Positions 27,891 through 36,154 of a stretch of DNA of 64,000 bases are shown one piece after another (positions within the stretch are counted from its first letter, which is position 1; every line of letters starts with the position of its first letter). Source of the stretch: Pleomorphomonas koreensis DSM 23070 (lineage in GTDB: Bacteria; Pseudomonadota; Alphaproteobacteria; Rhizobiales; Pleomorphomonadaceae); assembly GCF_000425185.1 (NCBI RefSeq), contig NZ_AULH01000012.1, positions 1 through 64,000 of the forward strand. Direction: 5' to 3'. The notes below the pieces were generated by a model. That model did not search any database. It worked only from the letters and a program-made list of their open reading frames with translations, and was not told the origin of the DNA. A program made the position numbers and the translations under genes.

Positions 27891-29276
27891 TCAGCCGAAG
27901 ACGCGCTCGATGGCGCGGCCGATCGTATCGGTGATGGTGTCGATGTCGTCAGGCGTGGCGATCAGCGCCGGCGCGAGACAGAGCGTGTTGTTGAAGCCGG
28001 TGATCGAGCGGTTGGTGGAACCAATGATCACCCCTTGGGTGCCGCACTCGGCGACGACGGCCTGGACCTGCTTCTCGGCGGCCGGTTCGCGGCTCTGCCG
28101 GTCGGCGACCAGCTCGACGCCGGCGAACAATCCCTTGCCGCGCACGTCGCCGATGGCGGGATGCTTGTCCTGAAGTGCTCCGAGGTTGGCGATCAGCCGC
28201 CCGCCCTGAAGCGCCGAGTTCTCAACGAGCGCCTCCTCCTCGATGATGCGAAGGTTTTCGAGCGCCGCCGCCGGACCGGACGCGCAGCCGCCGAAGGTCG
28301 AGATGTCGCGAAAATGGCTGAGCGGATCGTCCGGTGCGTCCTTGAACAGATCGAACACTGCCTCCGTGGTGACGGTGCAGGAGATGGCGGCATAGCCCGA
28401 GGCAACGCCCTTGGCCATGGTGACGAAATCCGGCCTGACGCCGTAATGCTGATAGCCGAACCAGGCGCCGGTGCGTCCGAGGCCGCACACCACTTCATCG
28501 ATGTGGATCAGGATATCGTGGCGGCGGCAGATGTCCTCGACGCGCTGCCAGTAGCCGTCGGGCGGTACGATGACGCCGCCGCCGGCCGTGATCGGCTCGA
28601 GGCAGATGGCGCCGATGGTATCGGGCCCCTCGCGAAGAATGACCTCTTCTATGGCATCGGCGGCGGCTTCGCCATAGCGGGCGCCGCGCTGTTCGCTGCG
28701 GTATTCGAGGGCGTGCGGCACGGCGACGAAGCCGGAGAGCAGCGGGCCGTATTGAGCGGTGCGCTCGTTCTGGCCGCTGGCAGACAGGGCGCCGAAGGTG
28801 GTGCCGTGATAGTCGCGCTCGCGGTAGAGGATCTTCGACTTGCGGCCGCCATGGTGCCTGTGGGCGACCTGCCGCACCATCTTGAACACCTTCTCGTTGG
28901 CTTCCGAGCCGGAGTTCGAGAAATAGACGCGGGACAGGCCGGGCATCCTGGAGATGAGTTTCTCCGCGAACAGGGCTCCCGGAATGGAGCCGGCGGTATT
29001 GGCGAAATAGTTGAGGCGGACGAGCTGGTCGCGCACGGCGTCGGCGATCGAGGTGCGGCCGTAGCCGACGTTGACGGTCCAGACTCCGCCGGAAACGGCA
29101 TCAAGATATTCCTGGCCGGCAATATCCCACACCCGCATGCCCTTGCCCTCGACGATGATGCGGGGCGCCGCCGTCTCGAAGGCCTTGTGTTGAATGAGGT
29201 GGTGCCAGACATGGGCGCGATCAGCATCGATGATCGCCTGCGGATCGTTCGACGCGAGCGCTGAGTTGAGCTGCAT
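27891..29276 (-). CDS. tpa: Taurine--pyruvate aminotransferase Tpa
   Basis: A 461-residue class-III PLP aminotransferase that turns taurine and pyruvate into sulfoacetaldehyde and alanine. The cofactor site shows FSNSGSEANEKVFKM, IDEVVCGLGRTG and the PLP lysine in TMAKGVASGYAA. The N-terminus DADRAHVWHHLIQHK is Tpa-like. It forms an operon with xsc. Assignment as Tpa rests mainly on that pairing and on tauABC. Confidence 0.93.
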   Translation of the reverse strand: MQLNSALASNDPQAIIDADRAHVWHHLIQHKAFETAAPRIIVEGKGMRVWDIAGQEYLDAVSGGVWTVNVGYGRTSIADAVRDQLVRLNYFANTAGSIPGALFAEKLISRMPGLSRVYFSNSGSEANEKVFKMVRQVAHRHHGGRKSKILYRERDYHGTTFGALSASGQNERTAQYGPLLSGFVAVPHALEYRSEQRGARYGEAAADAIEEVILREGPDTIGAICLEPITAGGGVIVPPDGYWQRVEDICRRHDILIHIDEVVCGLGRTGAWFGYQHYGVRPDFVTMAKGVASGYAAISCTVTTEAVFDLFKDAPDDPLSHFRDISTFGGCASGPAAALENLRIIEEEALVENSALQGGRLIANLGALQDKHPAIGDVRGKGLFAGVELVADRQSREPAAEKQVQAVVAECGTQGVIIGSTNRSITGFNNTLCLAPALIATPDDIDTITDTIGRAIERVFG

Positions 29277-29607
29277 GGATGTCCATCTTTCCCTTGGCTA
29301 GCCGGACAAAGTGCCGAAGCCACCTGTTCCCCCCGTGCCGTTTGCCCCTATTTGGCGGCAAGCGGTGACGGCGCGTGATCATGGTGGTTCGCCATGGGCG
29401 GCGACAGGTTTTGCTTTCCAAAATTGCCGGCGAAGACGATGCGCTTTTTCTCCGGGCTTCGGCGGGCACGGGCAGAGTGAATCCGGCGGCTTTCCTGTGT
29501 CGATGGCTATGTAAAATAACTTAAGTAATTGATATTAAATAATTATCATGAAAATGCGTTCTCGCCTTCGCGCGGTTTCAGGGCAAAAACTGCTCTCGTT
29601 TTGCGCT

Positions 29608-29623
29608 ATTTAAAATACTAAAT
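29608..29623. promoter_or_regulatory. AATACTA sulfur motif upstream of marD
   Basis: ATTTA-AAATAC-TAAAT is an inverted repeat containing AATACTAAATCT (29614-29625). The same 12-mer occurs on the minus strand upstream of the 2OG oxygenase-like gene near 43190. It lies about 120 bp before marD. Confidence 0.5.
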
Positions 29624-29663
29624 CTATCATCTATTCTTCACCCGTGATCTCCTGAATGTCAGA

Positions 29664-29700
29664 GGTCGCGAGAGAGCATTGAGCACATCCCTTCGCGACC
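29664..29700 (+). promoter_or_regulatory. Hairpin in the marD leader
   Basis: A perfect 8-bp inverted repeat (GGTCGCGA / TCGCGACC) with a 21-nt loop, ending about 41 bp before the marD ATG. It could be an RNA control element. I do not recognise it as a known riboswitch class. Confidence 0.4.
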
Positions 29701-29741
29701 GCTTCCATTCCAAGCGGCCCGCCGACAGGGGATAGCGCCAC

Positions 29742-31256
29742 ATGCCGATCAATCTACGTACTCCGCAGGCCGAGACGCGCGATCAGCGCCTCGGCACCAT
29801 CACCCAGTGGGATGGTCGCGCCTCCCAGCTCGCGAAGGACTCGGCCTTCACCTTCGGCTGCGGTCGCGACTGCGGTCCCGGCGGCAAGCGGCTCTGCGAG
29901 TTGAACAGCCCCTATTCGCAGGCCTCGATGTGCGCCGAGCAGATCGCGGTCACCAACGCCACCATTATCAAGGACACGGTGGTCATCCAGCATTCGCCGA
30001 TCGGCTGCGCCTCAAGCCAGTCGTTCACCTCGCGCTATTCCCGCGACCTTGCCGCCCGGCGCGGCTGGAAGCCCGAGGATCCCAAGTCGATCTGCACCAA
30101 CCTCGGCGAGCAGGACATGGTGTTTGGCGGCGTCGACCGCCTCGCCGAAACCATCCGCGACGCCTATCAGCGGCATAAGCCGCGCGTCATCTTCGTCGCC
30201 ACCTCCTGCGCCACCGGCATTATCGGCGACGACGTCGACGGTACGGTCCGCCAGCTCGAAGACGAGCTGGGCATTCCCGTGGTCGCCCTGCACTGCGAGG
30301 GCTTCAAGTCGCGGCACTGGTCGTCGGGCTGGGACGTCATCGAACACGGCATCCTGCGCCGCCTGGTGCCGGACTGGACGCACGAGAAGAACCCCGATCT
30401 TCTCAACGTCATCCACCTCGGCGGGCCGGATGTGTTCACGCCGCTGGTCGGGCCCCTGGGCCTCAAGGTCAACCTGATCATGGGCGGCAATTCGCTCGAA
30501 CGCCTCGCCGATCTCTCCACGGCGGCGGCAACGGTGACCATGTGCTTCGTGCTCAGCTATCTCGCGACGGGGCTTGAGCAGGAGTACGGCGTGCCGGAAA
30601 TCCGCGCGCCGCTGCCCTACGGGCAGGACGCCACCGACAACTGGCTGCGCGACATCGCCCGCGTCACCGGACGGACGCATCTGGTCGAAGCGGTGATTGC
30701 CTCCGAGCGCGCCCGCATCGCGCCGGAGCTGGAACGGTTGCGCGGTCTGCTGAAGGGCAAGAAGGGCTTCGTCGCCGCCGGCGCCGCCTTTGCCCATGGC
30801 CTGATCGCCGACCTGCGCGAGCTCGGCGTCACCGTCGACGACGCCTATTCCTTCCACCACGATCCCTCGACCGACAGCCGCGATCCGGAGCAGGACTCAC
30901 TCGGCCATCTCATTCAGGCCACCGGCGACATCGAGAACTTTACCGTCAGCCCCGACCAGCATTTCCAGACGCACGCGGCGCTGAAGCGCTCCAATCCGGA
31001 CTTCGTCATCTGCCGCCATTCCGGCACCACGGCGACGCTGGCCGGCCGGCTGGGCATTCCGGTGCTGCCGATCTTCTATTCCAACGACGGCCTCGGCTAC
31101 GAGGGCCTCCTCACCATCGGCCGCGCCATCCTGCGCGTGTTGCCGCGCCGACGCTTCTACGAGGACGTCGCCGCGCACTCGTCCTTCCCCTACCAGAAAT
31201 GGTGGCTGGAAGAGACCAACCCCTACGCCCTCGACACCGCCGAAGCCGCCGAGTGA
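29742..31256 (+). CDS. marD: Nitrogenase-like alpha subunit, probable methylthio-alkane reductase MarD
   Basis: A 504-residue NifD homologue. Three cysteines align with NifD P-cluster ligands: Cys64 (SMCAEQ), Cys89 (SPIGCASSQ) and Cys156 (ATSCATGIIGDD). Cys268 (TMCFVLSY) aligns with the FeMo-co cysteine. The NifD residues Gln191 and His195 are replaced by Trp193 and Trp197 (RHWSSGWD), and no histidine is seen where NifD His442 would be (VLPIFYSNDGLGYEG). Extra cysteines 40, 44 and 52 lie near the N-terminus. Known MarDK enzymes reductively cleave methylthio-compounds to methanethiol for sulfur salvage. The assignment rests on these features plus sulfur neighbours. Another nitrogenase-like reductase remains possible. 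Confidence 0.78.
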   Translation: MPINLRTPQAETRDQRLGTITQWDGRASQLAKDSAFTFGCGRDCGPGGKRLCELNSPYSQASMCAEQIAVTNATIIKDTVVIQHSPIGCASSQSFTSRYSRDLAARRGWKPEDPKSICTNLGEQDMVFGGVDRLAETIRDAYQRHKPRVIFVATSCATGIIGDDVDGTVRQLEDELGIPVVALHCEGFKSRHWSSGWDVIEHGILRRLVPDWTHEKNPDLLNVIHLGGPDVFTPLVGPLGLKVNLIMGGNSLERLADLSTAAATVTMCFVLSYLATGLEQEYGVPEIRAPLPYGQDATDNWLRDIARVTGRTHLVEAVIASERARIAPELERLRGLLKGKKGFVAAGAAFAHGLIADLRELGVTVDDAYSFHHDPSTDSRDPEQDSLGHLIQATGDIENFTVSPDQHFQTHAALKRSNPDFVICRHSGTTATLAGRLGIPVLPIFYSNDGLGYEGLLTIGRAILRVLPRRRFYEDVAAHSSFPYQKWWLEETNPYALDTAEAAE

Positions 31257-31269
31257 GCCGGAGAGATCG

Positions 31270-32673
31270 ATGAACGTCGTCAGCCCCATCACCACCGACA
31301 CCTCCGGCTCCTTCGCGGCTCCGCCGGGGCCGATCGAGCAGGTGCGCTATGCTTGCGCCCTCGGCGCGCTCACCTCGGTGATCGCCATCGAAGAGGCGAT
31401 ACCCATCACCCATTGCGGTCCCGGCTGCGCTTCCAAGCAGTTTCAGGCATTATCCGGCATCTCCGGCTATCAGGGCGGGGAGTTCCACGTCCCCTCCAGC
31501 AATATCGGCAACAAGGAGGTGATCTTCGGCGGCGCCGACCGGCTCGACGAGCTGATCTCCTCGACGCTGAAGGTGATGGAGGCCAAGCTCTACGTCGTGC
31601 AGTCCGGATGCATTCCCGGCCTCGTCGGCGACGACGTCGAGAACCTGGTGAAGGGCTACCGGCGGCGCGGCGTGCCCATCGTGTTCGCCGAAACCCTTGG
31701 CTATCGCGGCACCAACTTCACCGGCCACGAGACGGTGGTGAAAGCCATCATCGAACAATATGTGGCAAAGCAACCGGAAAAGCCAAAGCAGGCCGGCCTC
31801 GTCAACGTCTGGGCGCTGCTGCCCTACCAGAACCCGTTCTGGCGCGGCGATCTTACCGAACTCAGGCGCATCCTCGAGGGCATCGGCCTTGAGGTGAACA
31901 TCCTGTTCGGCCCGGCCTCGGCCGGCCTTTCGGAGTGGCGCGCCATCCCCGCCGCCGCGTTCAACCTCGTGCTCGGCCCCTGGCTCGGCCTTTCAATCGC
32001 CCGCGATCTCGAGGCCGCCTACGGCCAGAGCACGCTGCACATCCCGGCCCTGCCGGTGGGCGCGCGCCAGACGGCGGCCTTTCTGCGCAAGGTCGGCGAT
32101 TATGCGGGCATCGACCGGAAGAAGGTGGACGCCTTCATCGCCCGCGAAGAGAGGACCTACTATCATTACCTGCGCGACTTCGCGACTTTCTACGCCGGCT
32201 GTACCAGTCAGTATCGGCTGCCGTCCGAAGTGAACGTCGTCGCCGACAGCGCCTATGGGTTGGCCATCACCAAGTTTCTGGTTGGCGATCTCGGCCTCAA
32301 TCCCGGCGTCATCGTCATCACCGAGAATCCGCCGGAGACCGAGCGCGAGGCGATCCGTGCCGCCTTCCGCAACCTAGCGCCCGGCATCGACGCCGATCCG
32401 CTGTTCGAGTCCGACGGGCACAAGGCGCATGTGGCAATTCGCGCCCACGCCAGGATCGGCGAACTGCCAATCGTCTTCGGTTCGACCTGGGAGGCGGGGC
32501 TTGCCGGCGAGATCGACGCGCCGCTCGTCGAGATCAGCTATCCGGTGACCGACGAAGTGGTCCTGTCGCGCTCCTACATCGGCTATCGTGGCGCGTTGCA
32601 GCTCATCGAGCGCACCTATACGACGGTCGTCCGCCAGTCGACCGAGGAGAATCCGGAGGTCGCCGCACCATGA
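31270..32673 (+). CDS. marK: Nitrogenase-like beta subunit, probable MarK
   Basis: A 467-residue NifK-type protein without the long NifK N-terminal extension. Cys29 (RYACALGAL), Cys53 (GPGCASKQF) and Cys114 (SGCIPGLVGDD) align with the NifK P-cluster ligands; Cys49 is an extra one nearby. Partner of MarD, 13 bp downstream of it. Its stop overlaps the next start (ATGA). NifN and BchB/ChlB-type functions are less likely because the companion D-type protein and NifH-like protein form a complete reductase set. Confidence 0.78.
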   Translation: MNVVSPITTDTSGSFAAPPGPIEQVRYACALGALTSVIAIEEAIPITHCGPGCASKQFQALSGISGYQGGEFHVPSSNIGNKEVIFGGADRLDELISSTLKVMEAKLYVVQSGCIPGLVGDDVENLVKGYRRRGVPIVFAETLGYRGTNFTGHETVVKAIIEQYVAKQPEKPKQAGLVNVWALLPYQNPFWRGDLTELRRILEGIGLEVNILFGPASAGLSEWRAIPAAAFNLVLGPWLGLSIARDLEAAYGQSTLHIPALPVGARQTAAFLRKVGDYAGIDRKKVDAFIAREERTYYHYLRDFATFYAGCTSQYRLPSEVNVVADSAYGLAITKFLVGDLGLNPGVIVITENPPETEREAIRAAFRNLAPGIDADPLFESDGHKAHVAIRAHARIGELPIVFGSTWEAGLAGEIDAPLVEISYPVTDEVVLSRSYIGYRGALQLIERTYTTVVRQSTEENPEVAAP

Positions 32674-33062
32674 CGGCCCCCTCCGATCCAAGCCTTTCCC
32701 CCGGCGCGGTGCGCGTGGCCATCGGCACCTCGACCGGTGCCAGGGTGAGCGAGCATTTCGGCCACGCCACCCGCTTCGAGATCTGGGAAGTCAGTCCCGC
32801 CGGCTCCCGCTATCTCGAATCGCGCAGCAACCGCCCCGCCTGCGGCTCCGGCTGCGGTGATCGGGCCGAGGAGGTGATGGATGCCTCGGTGACGCTGATC
32901 GCCGACTGCAAGGCCGTGGTGGTGTCGCGGCTCGGCGAGTGCGCCATCAACAGGCTGACCAGACTGGGTATTCTCGCCTTCGAGACCGACGACACGGTGG
33001 ACGACACCGTTCGTCAGCTCGCCGCTTTCGACGGCCTGTTCAGCGCGGAGGCCATGGCATGA
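32670..33062 (+). CDS. Stand-alone NifX/NifB-C-terminal-like protein of the Mar cluster
   Basis: A 130-residue protein with the cofactor-binding NifX fold: VRVAIGTSTGARVSEHFGHATRFEI matches the NifB C-terminal segment around NEHFGHTREF. A cysteine-rich centre follows (Cys58 and Cys62 in ACGSGC, Cys80, Cys91 in RLGECAINRL). It is encoded between marK and marB with 4-bp overlaps on both sides. Since MarB lacks the NifX-like domain that NifB has, this protein may supply that domain in trans and carry the cluster to MarDK. No symbol is established that I know of. Confidence 0.8.
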   Translation: MTAPSDPSLSPGAVRVAIGTSTGARVSEHFGHATRFEIWEVSPAGSRYLESRSNRPACGSGCGDRAEEVMDASVTLIADCKAVVVSRLGECAINRLTRLGILAFETDDTVDDTVRQLAAFDGLFSAEAMA

Positions 33063-34000
33063 GCGTATCCGGCATGGCCTCCCCGGCCTGCACGGCGCAC
33101 GGCATGCGGCAGGCCGCCATGCAGCCGGCGTTCCCCGATCTCGAAGGCAAGCATCCTTGCTTTTCGACCACGGCGGAGGGCCATGCCAGGGCGGCGCGCC
33201 TGCATCTTCCCGTCTCGCCGCTCTGCAACATCGCCTGCGCCTTCTGTCGTCGCGACTTCAACCGCATCGAGCAGCGGCCCGGCGTCGCGGCCCGATTGCT
33301 CAAGCCCAAGGAAGCCGTGGCGGTTGTCGAGCGGGCGCTGCGGCTGATCCCCAATCTCGCCGTCGTCGGCATTGCCGGTCCCGGCGATCCGCTCGCCTCC
33401 GACCATGCGATCGAGGCCTTCGCCGCAATCCACGCCCGCTGGCCCGATCTGACGCTCTGCGTCTCCACCAACGGTCTGCAACTTCCGGCGCGCGTCGATG
33501 ACCTTCATGCGGCCGGTGTGACCACGCTGACCGTAACGGTCAATGCGGTCGATCCTGAGATCCAGGCGATGATCACGCCGAAGCTCGCCTGGGAGCGCAA
33601 GCGGCTCGATGGCGTCGTGGCGGCCCGACGTCTGATCGACAACCAGCTCAAGGGCATCGCCCGCGCCGCCGAACTGGGCTTCACCATCAAGATCAACACG
33701 GTGCTGATCCCCACCATCAACGATCACCACATCGGCGCGGTGGCGGAAATGGTGGCGGTGGCCGGCGCCCGGATGATCAACGTCATCCCGCTCATTCCCG
33801 AGCATCAGCTCGCCCATTTGAAGGAACCGACCTTCATCGAGCGGCACAAGGCGCGCGCCGCTGCCGCCCGCCACCTCAAGGTGTTCACCCACTGCCAGCG
33901 CTGCCGGGCGGATGCCGCCGGCGTGCCCGGCCTCACCGATTACGCGCGCGACCTCTACGGCGACGATCTAGTCGCTGAGCCGACGTTCTCACACGGCTGA
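33059..34000 (+). CDS. marB: NifB-like radical SAM protein, probable MarB
   Basis: A 313-residue radical SAM protein with CNIACAFC (Cys56, Cys60, Cys63), GIAGPGDPLASD and KINTVLIPTINDHH. This is the NifB core without the C-terminal NifX-like domain. It is expected to make the NifB-co type cluster for MarDK. The ATG at 33059 overlaps the preceding stop. An in-frame upstream codon at 32939 lies wholly inside the preceding gene and is discounted. It is distinct from nifB at 4270. Confidence 0.85.
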   Translation: MSVSGMASPACTAHGMRQAAMQPAFPDLEGKHPCFSTTAEGHARAARLHLPVSPLCNIACAFCRRDFNRIEQRPGVAARLLKPKEAVAVVERALRLIPNLAVVGIAGPGDPLASDHAIEAFAAIHARWPDLTLCVSTNGLQLPARVDDLHAAGVTTLTVTVNAVDPEIQAMITPKLAWERKRLDGVVAARRLIDNQLKGIARAAELGFTIKINTVLIPTINDHHIGAVAEMVAVAGARMINVIPLIPEHQLAHLKEPTFIERHKARAAAARHLKVFTHCQRCRADAAGVPGLTDYARDLYGDDLVAEPTFSHG

Positions 34001-34032
34001 CCGCCCGCTTTTCATCCCTCAAGGAGTATTTC

Positions 34033-34902
34033 ATGTCCCGCAAACCCAAGCAGATCGCCATTTACGGCAAGGGCGGCATCGGCAAGTCGACCACCACCTC
34101 CAACATTTCCGCCGCCCTCGCCGAGGCGGGCTACAAGGTGATGCAGTTCGGCTGCGATCCCAAGGCCGACTCCACGACGACGCTGCGCGGCGGCGAGTAC
34201 ATTCCCTCGGTGCTCGACCTTCTGGCCGAGAAGCGCCGGGTCGATGCCCGCGATGCCGTGTTCAAGGGCTTTGCCGGCATCTATTGTGTGGAAGCCGGCG
34301 GCCCGGCGCCGGGCGTCGGCTGTGCCGGTCGCGGCATCATCACCGCCGTCGAGCTCCTGAAGCAGCAGCGGGTGTTCGAGGATCTCGATCTCGACTTCGT
34401 CATCTTCGATGTGCTGGGCGACGTCGTGTGTGGCGGCTTTGCCGTGCCGGTGCGCGAGGGCATCGCCGAACATGTGTTCACCGTCTCCTCGGCGGACTTC
34501 ATGGCCATCTACGCCGCCAACAACCTGTTCCGCGGCATCGAGAAATTCTCATCGAGCGGCGGCGCGCTGTTGGGCGGCATCATCGCCAATTCGATCAACA
34601 CCGACTTCCAGCGCGAGATCATCGAGGACTTCTCCGCCAAGACCTCGACACCGATCGTCCAGTTCGTGCCGCGCTCGCTGACCGTCACCCAGGCCGAACT
34701 CTCGGGCAAGACGACCATCGAAGCGGCGCCGCACTCCGAGCAGGCCGACGTCTACCGTGCGCTCGCCCGCCACATCGCCGGCCACGAACAATCGAAGGTG
34801 CCGACGCCGCTCAGCCAGTCCGAACTGCGCGATTGGTCGGCGCGCTGGGCCGAGCACATTGTCCAGATGGAACGGGTTGAACGGGCACGCGCCGTGGCCT
34901 GA
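34033..34902 (+). CDS. marH: NifH-like iron protein, probable MarH
   Basis: A 289-residue ATP-dependent reductase. P-loop GKGGIGKS, [4Fe-4S] ligands Cys97 (GVGCAGRG) and Cys133 (VVCGGF). Arg100 lies in the same motif that DraT modifies in NifH. The switch and C-terminal regions diverge from NifH (ends ...WAEHIVQMERVERARAVA). AAGGAG precedes the ATG. It is the last gene of the operon and is followed by a terminator. It would supply electrons to MarDK. Confidence 0.85.
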   Translation: MSRKPKQIAIYGKGGIGKSTTTSNISAALAEAGYKVMQFGCDPKADSTTTLRGGEYIPSVLDLLAEKRRVDARDAVFKGFAGIYCVEAGGPAPGVGCAGRGIITAVELLKQQRVFEDLDLDFVIFDVLGDVVCGGFAVPVREGIAEHVFTVSSADFMAIYAANNLFRGIEKFSSSGGALLGGIIANSINTDFQREIIEDFSAKTSTPIVQFVPRSLTVTQAELSGKTTIEAAPHSEQADVYRALARHIAGHEQSKVPTPLSQSELRDWSARWAEHIVQMERVERARAVA

Positions 34903-34924
34903 TCGGGCGCTATGGCGCAAAAGT

Positions 34925-34955
34925 GCGGGGCCGGAGGGATGACCTCCGGCCCCGC
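34925..34955 (+). terminator. Hairpin terminator after marH
   Basis: A perfect 13-bp stem (GCGGGGCCGGAGG / CCTCCGGCCCCGC) with a 5-nt loop, followed by TGCATTT. It lies between convergent genes and may act in both directions. Confidence 0.75.
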
Positions 34956-34975
34956 TGCATTTGATGCCGGCCCGC

Positions 34976-36154
34976 TCAGACGTCGAGGGCGACTTTCAGA
35001 TCCTCGATCAGGTCGTTGCCGTTCTCGATGCCGGCCGAGAGCCGCACCAGACCATCGGAAATGCCGAGGGCGGCGCGCTGTTCGGCCGGGATCGAGGCGT
35101 GGGTCATGATGGCCGGATGCTCGATCAGGCTCTCGACGCCGCCGAGGCTTTCGGCCAGCGTGAACAGCCGCGTGTTCTCAAGGAAGCGCTTGGTGCCCTG
35201 AAGATCACGGTCGAGCTCGACGCTGATGATGCCGCCGAAGACCGACATCTGCGATTTGGCGAGCGCGTGCTGCGGATGGCTTTCGAGGCCGGGATAGATC
35301 ACCCGCCGCACGTCCTTGCGCCCTTCGAGATAGCGAGCGATCGCCAGCGCATTGGAAGAATGCCGCTCGATCCTGAGCGCCAGCGTCTTGAGGCCGCGCA
35401 ACGCCAGGAAGCTGTCGAACGGGCCGGAGACGGCGCCGACGGCATTCTGCAGGAAGGTCAGCCGTTCGCGCAACTCGGCGTTGTCGCCCACCACCACGGC
35501 GCCGCCGATCATGTCGGAGTGGCCGTTGAGATACTTGGTCGTCGAGTGGACGACGAGGTCGATGCCAAGCTCCAGCGGTCGCTGGATGGCGGGGCTGGCA
35601 AAGGTGTTGTCGGCCACGGTGACGATGCCGTGCTTGCGCCCGATGACGGCGATCGTCTGGAGATCGACGATCTTCAGCATCGGGTTGGTGGGCGTTTCCA
35701 CCCAGATCAGCTTCGTCTCAGGCCGGATGGCCGCCTCGATGGCCGTCGGGTCGCGGAAATCGGCAAAGGAAACGTCGAGGCCGGCCGAGCGGCGGCGTAC
35801 CTTGTCGATCAGCCGGAAGGTGCCGCCATAGAGATCGTCGGAGGCGACGATGTGGGTGCCGTGGTCCAGCGTTTCCAGGATGTTGGCGATGGCGGCAAGG
35901 CCCGAGGCGAAGGCAAAGCCGGCGGTGCCGCTTTCGAGGTCGGCAATGGCCCGCTCGAAGGCCTGCCTGGTCGGGTTGTGGGTGCGGCCATATTCCCAGC
36001 CCTTGTGAACGCCGGGGCTCGACTGGGCGAAGGTGGAGGTGGCGTAGATCGGCACCATGACGGCGCCGGTGGTCGGATCATGGCTCTGGCCGCCGTGGAT
36101 GGTGCGGGTCGAGAAGGCGAGCCGATGATTGATGCGCGGGGGCTGATAGGTCAC
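34976..36154 (-). CDS. mccB: Cystathionine gamma-lyase (Cys/Met metabolism PLP enzyme)
   Basis: A 392-residue PLP enzyme of the MetB/MetC/Cgl family with Lys207 in VVHSTTKYLNGHSD. It also has YATSTFAQSSPGVHKGWEYGRT at the substrate side and SLGGVESLIEHPAIMTH. Overlap by 4 bp with the cystathionine beta-synthase gene points to cystathionine gamma-lyase in reverse transsulfuration (cystathionine to cysteine). Gamma-synthase activity cannot be excluded from sequence. Confidence 0.85.
   Translation of the reverse strand: MTYQPPRINHRLAFSTRTIHGGQSHDPTTGAVMVPIYATSTFAQSSPGVHKGWEYGRTHNPTRQAFERAIADLESGTAGFAFASGLAAIANILETLDHGTHIVASDDLYGGTFRLIDKVRRRSAGLDVSFADFRDPTAIEAAIRPETKLIWVETPTNPMLKIVDLQTIAVIGRKHGIVTVADNTFASPAIQRPLELGIDLVVHSTTKYLNGHSDMIGGAVVVGDNAELRERLTFLQNAVGAVSGPFDSFLALRGLKTLALRIERHSSNALAIARYLEGRKDVRRVIYPGLESHPQHALAKSQMSVFGGIISVELDRDLQGTKRFLENTRLFTLAESLGGVESLIEHPAIMTHASIPAEQRAALGISDGLVRLSAGIENGNDLIEDLKVALDV

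Larger units (their letters stand above)
29277..29741. other. Promoter region between tpa and the nitrogenase-like operon
   Basis: 465 bp between divergent units with no gene. It contains very AT-rich DNA (29511-29560, including AATTGATATT), the AATACTA motif at 29608-29623 and a leader hairpin at 29664-29700. No -24/-12 element or exact TGT-N10-ACA was found, so NifA control of the downstream operon is not indicated. Confidence 0.6.
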
